A stretch of 64,000 nucleotides of DNA from positions 186,001 through 250,000 of the forward strand of contig JALQPE010001860.1 of the NCBI GenBank assembly GCA_030407315.1. The letters run 5' to 3'. The notes beneath the pieces are model-generated. The model was not told the DNA's origin and did no database searches. It was given only the letters and a program-made list of their open reading frames with translations. The first letter of the stretch is position 1. Each line of letters begins with the position of its first letter. The DNA comes from Asparagopsis taxiformis. Lineage: Eukaryota; Rhodophyta; Florideophyceae; Bonnemaisoniales; Bonnemaisoniaceae. Shown piece by piece: positions 21,088 to 28,895 of the stretch. The position numbers were made by a program, and so were the translations under genes.

Positions 21088-22533
21088 ATGTCCGGCTACC
21101 GCGGCAAAGACCCTTATGCGAGTAGTGCCTCCGGCTATAACGACCCCTATGCACGTTCCCGTGCTCCAGATCCTTACGCGAAGCGAGACGATGCAGACCC
21201 ATACAGCCGCAACTCTTCCCGTTATCCAGATCCCTACGCGAGTAGTTCCGCCCCTTACGCACCCAAACGCGACAGAGATTATGCTGACTACGACCGCGAT
21301 GCCAAGCGCGGCAAGTACACAGAAGAAGTGGTTGGTCGCGGCGGAGCCGCCGCACAACCAGCCGCTCATGACCCGTACAGTCGTCAGCAGCCCCCCGCCC
21401 CCCAGCATGTAGACCCCTACGCTGCAGATCGCTACCGTTCCTCGTCGAGGAGAGACGACTATCGTCGAGACGCACCCGATGCTTACGCGCAGCGTTCGTA
21501 TGATCATGACGATCGTCGCAAACAGGACGATCGCTACGCTCAGGACCCGTACGCATCTCGCGACCGCAGGGACGACTATCGTAGCGCCGGCTCGAGATAC
21601 GACGACCGTCGTGGAGGCGCCTATGGCGCACAGGATTATCGTAGTCGCGATTATGACCGTCGTGATGATCGTGCACCCGCTTATCCGGACCGTGGAGGCT
21701 ACCCGGATCGTGGTGGCTATCACGATCGTGGTGGTGGCTACCATGATCGTGGAGGATACGATCGTCGTGATCAGGATCGTGGATATGATCGTCGCTCCAG
21801 TGGCGGAGGATACGACCGTCGTGGAGGTGATGGCTTTGGTCGTGATATGCAGCAGGGACAGTATGATCGAAGAGGTCCGCCGGGTGGACAAGGGTACGAC
21901 GGAGGATATGGTGGTGGTGGCGGCGGCTACCCGGATCGTGGAGGTGGTGGTTATCCGGATCGTGGTGGTGGTGGTGGCTTTGGTGAGCGTGGTTTCAGGG
22001 GACGTGGGCGCGGGCGTGGTCGTGGTCGTGGGCGTGGTCGTGGACGTGGTGGGGGTCGTGGTGCAGAACCACGTGAACCGGATCCAGAGTACATTGCCAA
22101 TTGGCACGAGTTTGAGAATGCGTCTACTGAGCCGTTTGAAGTTCCAGAGAAGGATATGCGTATGGAGCATGGAGAGAAACGTGATGTTACTTCTGAGGCG
22201 CTGTTCGATGCGCCTAATGAGGAAATGCCGGCTACGCAGGAAGTGGTTAGCTCGAATGCTGATCCTGATGAAGAGGCGTGTTCTGTTATTGTGACTGGAT
22301 ATCCTGGAGAGAAGGAGGTGGGGATCTTGCGGGACTACTTTGCTTCGGTTGCTGTGCTGCGAAAGGAGCCGGAAGTTAAGGAAGATGGGCGCGTTGTAGT
22401 CGCATTCAAGAAAGAGACAGATGTCTCGTTCTGTTTAGGTTGGTTTAATAACCCGGAGAATGGTCAGATTGACGGTAGCAAAGTGGCAGTTACTGCGTTG
22501 AAGAGTGGAGGCGAAGTTGAAACCAACGCGTGA
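21088..22533 (+). CDS. Tyr/Asp/Arg/Gly-rich RNA-binding protein with C-terminal RRM-like domain
   Basis: About 481 residues in one exon. Residues 1-320 are low complexity: repeated DPYA units (DPYASSS, DPYAKR), then repeated YPDRGG, YHDRGG and YDRRG units, then an RG box of alternating Arg-Gly near 305-325. Such RGG/prion-like regions bind RNA and drive condensates in FUS/TAF15-type proteins. After an acidic linker, the C-terminal 85 residues (CSVIVTGYPGEKEVGILRDY, then GRVVVAFKKETDVSFCLGWF) resemble an RRM with a degenerate RNP1. The start at 21088 (MSGYRGKDPYA) is chosen because repeat character begins there. The exact orthologue is not recognised. Confidence 0.8.
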   Translation: MSGYRGKDPYASSASGYNDPYARSRAPDPYAKRDDADPYSRNSSRYPDPYASSSAPYAPKRDRDYADYDRDAKRGKYTEEVVGRGGAAAQPAAHDPYSRQQPPAPQHVDPYAADRYRSSSRRDDYRRDAPDAYAQRSYDHDDRRKQDDRYAQDPYASRDRRDDYRSAGSRYDDRRGGAYGAQDYRSRDYDRRDDRAPAYPDRGGYPDRGGYHDRGGGYHDRGGYDRRDQDRGYDRRSSGGGYDRRGGDGFGRDMQQGQYDRRGPPGGQGYDGGYGGGGGGYPDRGGGGYPDRGGGGGFGERGFRGRGRGRGRGRGRGRGRGGGRGAEPREPDPEYIANWHEFENASTEPFEVPEKDMRMEHGEKRDVTSEALFDAPNEEMPATQEVVSSNADPDEEACSVIVTGYPGEKEVGILRDYFASVAVLRKEPEVKEDGRVVVAFKKETDVSFCLGWFNNPENGQIDGSKVAVTALKSGGEVETNA

Positions 22534-22967
22534 TGAAAGCCTACTTGCGCGCAACGCACGCAGCATGTGTCATCAGAGGTACATTCTAGCTACATGATTT
22601 GAGTAATGCAGTTGCATGGAGCAACGAGCTGTTTACATGGTGCGAAAGAGGCTGAAAGAAATGAGAACGCTGCAGCCTTGCTTGGAGAGGGATGACGGCA
22701 TAAGCATATGTCTTTCGCGACGATAAATTCATGAATGATCAAAACGTTTGAGCCCAACACACATAGCACTCAAAGGACGAAATCAGTCAACAGTGGCAAC
22801 GAAACACACCAATCGCCAAAATTTGGAAATTTTAGCCGATTTCATTAGACACACTGCCACTGCACCAAAGCTATTCCCGAAGCTAGTTGACTGTCATCCA
22901 ACCTGCCATCCCACGCACCAACACACACGCTCTCCCTCAACCTCGTTCCTCCATATCGATTCGAGAG
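22534..22967. other. Intergenic, upstream of AP-1 sigma
   Basis: No coding frame with protein character. Contains the 3' UTR of the RGG gene and the AP-1 sigma promoter. Confidence 0.4.
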
Positions 22968-23571
22968 ATGGTATGTTCCTCACAATCGAGGCGCGCCGCG
23001 GCGCAACACCCTCAGTCGACAAGTACCACGCTAACACCCATTACGTCCATCTTTCATCCCTCCTGCTTCCTAGATTCATTGGATTCTGTTGATTAGCCGC
23101 CAAGGCAAAGTGCGTCTCACCAAATGGTTTGAACCGTACAAAGAGTCGCAACGTGCCGAAATTATGCGCGACGTCGCCTCCCTCGTTCTCACACGAAGCT
23201 CCAAAATGTGCAACGTCGTCGACTGGAAGGACAACAAGGTGGTATACAAACGCTACGCCAGCTTGTACTTTGTAGCTTGCACCGACCCGGACGACAACGA
23301 GCTACTAACCATGGAGCTACTTCATCTTTTCGTTGAAGTGCTCGATAAGTACTTTGGTAACGTTTGTGAGCTAGACCTCATTTTCAATTTCACAAGGGCC
23401 TACTGGATTTTGGACGAAATCTTCATCTCCGGCGAATTGCAGGAGTGCAGCAAGTCAGCCATTTTGGCTGCTATCAGTAATAGTGACGTTGCAGCTGAAA
23501 CTGTGCCTGAATTTGGTCCCAAGGCTCATCCCACTACTTCAAGCTCGTCTCATCGTCATCGTCGCAGATAA
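22968..23571 (+). CDS. AP1S: AP-1 clathrin adaptor sigma subunit, ATG-only first exon
   Basis: Small subunit of the AP-1 adaptor at the trans-Golgi and endosomes. Exon 2 (23074-23571) encodes IHWILLISRQGKVRLTKWF, then KVVYKRYASLYFVACTDPDD and CELDLIFNFTRAYWILDEIF, the complete sigma (longin) signature; AP-1 is favoured over AP-2 by LISRQGKVRLTKW. The sequence before I is a pyrimidine-rich acceptor ending in TAG. An ATG followed directly by GTATGT lies at 22968-22970. Joining them gives M-IHWILLISRQGK, matching the universal sigma N terminus. The intron is 103 nt, phase 0. Predicted 166 residues. Its partner AP-1 gamma is at 31396-34699. Confidence 0.92.
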
Positions 23572-23671
23572 TGTAACATACCATTGCAGTAACAAGGCAA
23601 CTAAAAAACTACTAAACTGATTTCTTTTACTCGATATTTACCACCTCGTCAACTCACTCCGCTCACCACAA

Positions 23672-24766
23672 ATGCTTCGAACAGTGCCATCGGTGATCGG
23701 CGCAACTGCCGCTCGAATACTCTATCCGAATGCGCGCACCCTCTGCCAATCCGATTCATCCTCATTCATTGGCATGCAGGATGTGTCCAAACGTAAACTC
23801 AAGCAAAGAAACCTCCTCCGCAGCCGATCACTGGACGACGGCGACGGCGTGTGCGCCGCCTACTGCACCTACACCCCCGTCTCTCTCGCGCATGTTGCCC
23901 AACACTTCAAAAACAGTTCCTTTGCAGCGCGCAAGGGGCATAACTCGGTCACATTCACAAGCGACACATCACAACTAATTTCCACCGACGCCGTGCATGT
24001 CGCTCTACAAGCGCCCACCGACGCCACGACGCACTACGGACACGCCTTCTTCTTCAGCTCGGGCGCCGCCGTGTTCTGGGGACTGCCACTAGATCTGCGT
24101 CGTCAACTACTAGACGCCGCGGCCGTATTTCAGGAGCGTCATTTCTCGTCGCCCCGGTCTCGTCTCGGGAAAACTCGTAGCGTCGAGAACGCACCCATGC
24201 GCATGGAGGACTTTGATCATGAGTTTACCTACACGATCGATGCGCATCGAAAGCGCTCCGCGTTCAAGAATGACTGCATTGAACTGGCCAGCTTTTCGGA
24301 CCCCGAACCGCTGTTGGCGCTTTCATACGGACTGGCGCAGTCGGTCAAACTGCTCACGTATGAGGAGGTTATTGACTCGCTGGTGGTTCGTACGAGGACA
24401 CTACCGGATGAACTGGCGCGGGAGGGAAAGATTCGACTGTCGCAGAAGGATCTTAAACGGCTTATTGGAGAGCTATTAGCGGCGCGTTACTCGTTGAATT
24501 TGGTCTCGGATATTTTGGATACGCCGGAGTTCTTCTGGAATCATCCGCAATTGGAACGATTGCATTTGGACTGCTCCAGAGAAGTTGAGCTTCGACAGCG
24601 TGTTCGTATTCTGGACACGAGAACACAAGTTATAAAAGATGCTCTAGATGTTTTGAATAATGAGCTTACTTCGTCGTCGTCGGACCGAGTGGAAAGAGCT
24701 ATTCTCTTCCTGATCGCAGTTGAAGTATTTCTAGAGGTTGTTCGTATTGTACCCATGGCAACATAA
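23672..24766 (+). CDS. RMD1: RMD1/RMND1 family (DUF155) mitochondrial protein
   Basis: Family needed for mitochondrial translation in animals and for meiotic nuclear division in yeast; probably an inner-membrane tether. The 364-residue protein has an N-terminal basic leader, then the family landmarks HAFFFSSGAAVFWGLP, LALSYGLAQSVKLLTYEE, RLIGELLAARYSLNLVSDI, DTPEFFWNHPQLERLH and a C-terminal hydrophobic segment (ILFLIAVEVFLEVV). Single exon. The leader suggests mitochondria, though plastid targeting cannot be excluded because algae have several paralogues. Confidence 0.88.
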   Translation: MLRTVPSVIGATAARILYPNARTLCQSDSSSFIGMQDVSKRKLKQRNLLRSRSLDDGDGVCAAYCTYTPVSLAHVAQHFKNSSFAARKGHNSVTFTSDTSQLISTDAVHVALQAPTDATTHYGHAFFFSSGAAVFWGLPLDLRRQLLDAAAVFQERHFSSPRSRLGKTRSVENAPMRMEDFDHEFTYTIDAHRKRSAFKNDCIELASFSDPEPLLALSYGLAQSVKLLTYEEVIDSLVVRTRTLPDELAREGKIRLSQKDLKRLIGELLAARYSLNLVSDILDTPEFFWNHPQLERLHLDCSREVELRQRVRILDTRTQVIKDALDVLNNELTSSSSDRVERAILFLIAVEVFLEVVRIVPMAT

Positions 24767-25023
24767 TGGCAGACGAATTGCCATCGAAGCCGTTGACTAT
24801 CATAGAACTCTGAGAAAAATAGTGCGGAATTATGCAATTATTAAGATTCACCCAAACAACATAACTATTCGCCAGTTGAGATTTTTTCGCTGCGATATTT
24901 GTGGTCGTGAGTTGTTATTACCCAAGCAGGTGTCAACATATTTGGAATCTCCGCAAGGCGTGCAATGAGCGCTTCTTTGAGCGACTGAAAGCGGGAGACA
25001 CCCTTGAGTAATTGCACAACCAT

Positions 25024-25552
25024 ATGGCACCCTACACAGCGTTTGCATTGTGCACAAGCCCGAGAGCGCTGCAATCAGCGCAGACACGCCATCTATGCGT
25101 GAGACGTACAGAGCGCGCGTGTGCGGCGCGCGTGAAAATGGTGAGTGCGACGCCCGTGAAGGAGAAAGTTGTCAAGGAGGTAGATGTCGAAAAGGAGAGG
25201 GAGACAAAGTCGCCTGATATGTATCGTTTGTACATTTACAACGATCCGTTCAATACACGCGAACGCGTTGTGGATGTTTTGCTCAAGACATGTCAGGGAC
25301 TGTCTTTCTCGCGCGCTTATTCGGCCATGCAGGAAGCGCATGAGAACGGGCGTGGACTTGTGATTGTGGTAATTCAAGAGGTTGCGGAGCATTATTGCGC
25401 TTCTATTAATACAGGTACGCTGTTTTGTTAACTGTTATGTTAGTTGCTAGTTTACACAAGCTTGTTCACATTGCTAACGAATAATTTTCGTCGCCATCGT
25501 CGTCGCGGGGTGGGCAGCTGGGATTCTGAGCACGATTGAGCCGGACAATTAA
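25024..25552 (+). CDS. CLPS: ClpS adaptor of the plastid Clp protease
   Basis: N-degron recognition adaptor that delivers substrates to the ClpC/ClpP protease. Exon 1 (25024-25414) has a basic, hydroxylated leader of about 50 residues, then the ClpS domain: MYRLYIYNDPFNTRERVVDV and AMQEAHENGRGLVIVVIQEVAEHYC. Exon 2 (25518-25552) supplies AGILSTIEPDN, the expected ClpS C terminus. The 103-nt intron has donor GTACGC and acceptor CAG (phase 1). Predicted 141 residues. The Asn-Asp of YNDPFNT and Met/His positions of the binding pocket are present. In eukaryotes ClpS is plastid-located, which supports a photosynthetic host. Confidence 0.9.
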
Positions 25553-25709
25553 ACTCGTGACACATGCAATGCAAGCAGTAGCGTGTTGGCCTTTTGACGA
25601 GTGAATGATGCGATGGGCGATGAGAGATTTGGGCATGATTCGTATTTCTTGCGTGTAGCACCGGCCGTTGCAATATACAAAGTAGCTAAATGGACGGGCG
25701 GCCTAGTGG

Positions 25710-26408
25710 TCATTGAGTATAGGAAGCGTCGATTGAGCGTCTCGCGAGACCCTTTCGAAGCGTTAGCGCAAGACAAAGCAGTGCAGAGATACATAGAACA
25801 ATATCAACGGCAAGTGTAAAGTAGAACCAACCGTCCACGGAGCATTGACACAGATTGCCGGAATCGATAATTTGCTGCGGAACGGCGGTGACGCACGCAC
25901 GATTAGAGCATTCCGACGCTGCTTTCCGAATCGATAGGGCATCCAACACGGCGGCCACACAGGCAGCGATGGCGGTGAGTAGCAGTGTGATGGAAAACAA
26001 CGAGCGTGACGTCGGTACGGAGAGCAGCGAAGCGATGAGTGCAAAGGAGAATGAACAAGTAACAGCCAGGACGGACGCGATGAATCTGACGATAGAGTTG
26101 GAAGTAGGCCAGGCGCCTGGTAGCGAGTATACGAATACTTGCTCGTCAGCTACATCTGAAACTTGTTGGACGAGCTCAGGGACAGCCGAGGTCGGACGAA
26201 AGAAGGGGCGACGGGCGGGCAGTGATGAACCTACTACTGCTGTCCACCATGCTGTCCAGGTGAGGAGAAGGGTTGCAGATATCTGGGAGGAGGGCGGTTG
26301 TTAGCTGAGGCGGAGCCGACAATTATGAGGGATGGATACAGAGTTGTTTGTGTTACTTACCGAGAGGACGAAGAAAGAGGTGGCGAAACAGAAATGCGAT
26401 TTGGTCAT
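25710..26408 (-). CDS. Four-helix membrane protein, two exons, unknown family
   Basis: Exon 1 (26408-26361, 16 codons) and exon 2 (26282-25710) join across a 78-nt intron (donor GTAAGT, acceptor CAG, phase 0) to a 206-residue protein. Helices: FCFATSFFVLS plus ISATLLLTWTAWWTAVV (spliced helix 1), SIVRFIASVLAVTCSFSFAL, SLFSITLLLTAIAACVAAV and FYFTLAVDIVLCISALLCLA. The loop between helices 3 and 4 has four cysteines (CSNRACV and LCQC), and a basic tail follows. Topology is tetraspanin/claudin-like without a diagnostic motif. The first hydrophobic helix becomes continuous only after splicing, which supports the model. Confidence 0.6.
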
Positions 26409-27553
26409 GGCGGGTGTGGATTTGGTTTGACATGGGTGACGGTCGTTTCGGCTGGGGAAATGGTGAGCGGAAAAAGGTTTGGTCCTCGTTCCGTTCCATC
26501 TGTTGAGCACAGCAATGACAACGGTGCTGACAACAACGTGTTGTCATGTATTTGAATAGCAGTGTAATGAGTGGACACGGGTATTACGTGTACACGCGAA
26601 GATTGGGCGAGTGGCGTGCGCGCGACAGGATTATAGGAGCAAGGGGGGACGTCGAGGGAAGCATGTGGATAGGGTACTTGGTATCGATGCAACGGGTGGT
26701 GCGCAACAGTTGGTCGCCAAGCGACGGACGGGCGTCGCAAGGGTCGTAAGACAATTGGGGGATGGTGGTAGCGGAGTGCCGTCGGGTGAGGGGACGATGG
26801 GAAACAGGCCAATGGGCGACGGAGTCGGGATACTGTAAAGATGGCGTGGCGGGCGACGACGACGGACGGCGTGTCTGAGAAGGACGCAAATGGAGGAGGA
26901 TGGATTCGAAATGGCGATGCTCTGGGAATGCAGTTTGGAAACTGTGCAGAGGTGAAATAATAATAATTTGTGTGGCAGTATGACGAGTTGAATCAAAATC
27001 TCATCCGCGGCAGATTGTTCGTAAGCTGTGGCCCGCATTTTATTCATGTTTGAGTGGCCAAAATTCAAACAGTAGAAAAGCAATGAGAAATCTAATCGAC
27101 ATACGTGTCACTACACGTTGGCCTCTGTATGATCTTGGCGGTTACCGTTGCACTCAGCATGACGGACACTTCACTACAGAATAGCTAATAATGTCGCTGT
27201 AGGCGGCTACCAGACAGCGAAAGCCAGAGTGTCATTTCATTGCACCAATCAGCGCGCGATCTGTACAGTATCCGCATTTCAGCCTCCGTTTCGACTCTTT
27301 TCTCGCCCGACACGCATGGGGCACTTTCTCCTTCCACTACAAAAAGCCCTCGGCCAATGTGACGTGTTTGACTGCACTCGCCTTGCTGCCAGCACGTTTG
27401 CAGGATACCTCATTCCACTTGCTATCCTGGCTTCCACTAGCAATATTGAATCCATCATCCTCACATCATTACAATACATAAATCCGCACTCATCGTCGTC
27501 GTCCCCCGCACCGCGCCGCGTCGACATCCATCCCATTCTAACTCCCATCCATC
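26409..27553. other. Long intergenic region with no supported gene
   Basis: About 1.1 kb between divergent starts. Several open frames exist on both strands but their translations are Pro/Ser/Thr/Arg-rich with no recognisable character. I looked here for a P-loop exon that would give the next gene a normal adenylate kinase N terminus and found none. Confidence 0.45.
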
Positions 27554-28387
27554 ATGTCGACCACTCTAACCGCCACTCGCAATCTAACCAAACCACTAAC
27601 CGCTCTAACGCGTCTCACCGCGACGCACACAAGTGCATCGCACTCATCGGCTGCATCAGCCATGGCGCAGGGCAAATTGGTGCCCGATGCTGTGGTGTCG
27701 CAATTACTGGAGGCGCGCTTCTCCCAACCCGACTGTCAGACCCGCGGCTGGTTGCTCGACGGTTTCCCGCGCACCGCCTCGCAGGCGGCGCATTTACTGG
27801 CCGATGCCGCCACCAGGCCGCACGCCGTCATTGAAATCGTCGCCGACGAATCGGACATTCGACAACGACTCATGTATCGTCGTCGCGACCCGTACACCAA
27901 TCGTGTGTACAATATGCGCACATCGCCGCCAACCGATGCGCACATTTTCGCACGACTCGAGTCGCGCCCTGACGATGCGCCCCACGTCGTCGAGCGCCGC
28001 TTGCGTCAGTATCACGTGCAGATGCCGCCCGTCAGAGATCAGTTTCGGAAAGCAAATGTGCCCGTGATACGTGTCCAACCGCCCAGACACGCCGATGCGC
28101 AACAGGTGCATCGTTGCGTCATGCAGGCGGTGGAAACACTGCCCGTGGCGAGTAAAATTGTTCTCGCCGGTGCACCCGGGTGCGGTAAGGGCACACAGGG
28201 CGCCTTGTTGGCCAAGTCTAGTGGTGCTGTGCATTTGTCAACTGGAGATTTATTACGTGATGCTGCACGGGATGCACAGCCGGTCAGTTTTTCAAGGAGG
28301 CTTGAGAGCATTTTTGAACGGTTTGGTAATTCGTTGCCGGCCGCGCAGCGTGATGCACCATTGAGAGGTGTTAGCGCATTGCTCTAG
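27554..28387 (+). CDS. Adenylate kinase with circularly permuted domain order
   Basis: A 277-residue single ORF containing every adenylate kinase block but in rotated order. After a Ser/Thr-rich leader (residues 1-36, targeting-like), it starts in mid-domain with MAQGKLVPDAVVSQLL, then CQTRGWLLDGFPRTASQA (about 60-78), the short LID region MYRRRDPYTNRVYN, RLESRPDDAPHVVERRL, and the normal C-terminal region. Only then come KIVLAGAPGCGKGTQ (P-loop GAPGCGKGTQ at about 206-215) and HLSTGDLLRDA, which open a normal enzyme. A 34-residue unrelated tail ends the protein. All catalytic Arg positions known from the family (STGDLLR, GFPRT, RRRDP, RPDD, ERRL) are present, so an active AMP + ATP = 2 ADP enzyme is plausible. 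The break lies in the AMP-binding subdomain. Confidence 0.85.
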   Translation: MSTTLTATRNLTKPLTALTRLTATHTSASHSSAASAMAQGKLVPDAVVSQLLEARFSQPDCQTRGWLLDGFPRTASQAAHLLADAATRPHAVIEIVADESDIRQRLMYRRRDPYTNRVYNMRTSPPTDAHIFARLESRPDDAPHVVERRLRQYHVQMPPVRDQFRKANVPVIRVQPPRHADAQQVHRCVMQAVETLPVASKIVLAGAPGCGKGTQGALLAKSSGAVHLSTGDLLRDAARDAQPVSFSRRLESIFERFGNSLPAAQRDAPLRGVSALL

Positions 28388-28895
28388 AAATTTTATTATT
28401 GTTGTTGTAGATGATGATCAAGACGAGGCGGTAGCAGTGTTGGAGATGCAGGGAAGATGACAATGGTCGGTCGATGCTCTGACTCTGCACTGTGCTGGCG
28501 TTGTTGATCTTGTAATTAAAATGATTTGTTGCTGCTGACACGTTGGGTGGACCCCTGACTGTTGGCTCAAATTACAACCGCCACGTATACCACGTTTCCT
28601 GTCCTTGCAGTGTTGCCAGCTCCAATCAAAGTGTGACAAGTAGAGCGCATTCATTGTTGGAATAAAAGTCCAGCAAGGCCTATCATCACAGTAGAGGCCC
28701 ATCGGTTTGCCTCGTTGCAATGCAGCAAAAATCGAGAAAAAGGTGCCAATCTGTTGCTGCTCATTTCCTCCCGTGCGTAGTCATCCACAACGTAACGCTC
28801 CACGTCTTTACCCACTCACCGCGCTGCGCCACTCCCGCTTTCCTCGTCTATTCGCGGTCACCCAGCAGCTCTGCCGTCAACCACTCCAGTCCGTC
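28388..28895. other. Intergenic, upstream of copine
   Basis: About 500 bases. The copine frame is open upstream of its chosen ATG but the translation is not protein-like. I searched this stretch for a second exon continuing the adenylate kinase and saw none. Confidence 0.4.

Noticed and set aside
22000..22062. Repeat array suggestive of CRISPR or a satellite
   Set aside because: It is the codon repeat for alternating Arg-Gly inside a coding region, with no spacers.
20965..22170. 401-codon minus-strand frame opposite the RGG protein
   Set aside because: It is Thr/Ile/Val-rich because it is the complement of Asp/Arg/Gly repeats; no conserved domain. A shadow of the real gene.
27554..28387. 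Adenylate kinase as a broken pseudogene or a truncated tandem enzyme
   Set aside because: The frame is open throughout and each essential block occurs exactly once, so a complete single domain can form. A pseudogene would be expected to show stops or lost motifs.
28275..28700. Intron at the GTCAGT after DAQP leading to a second kinase half
   Set aside because: No downstream sequence before the copine gene encodes GKLVPD, GFPRT or LID motifs.
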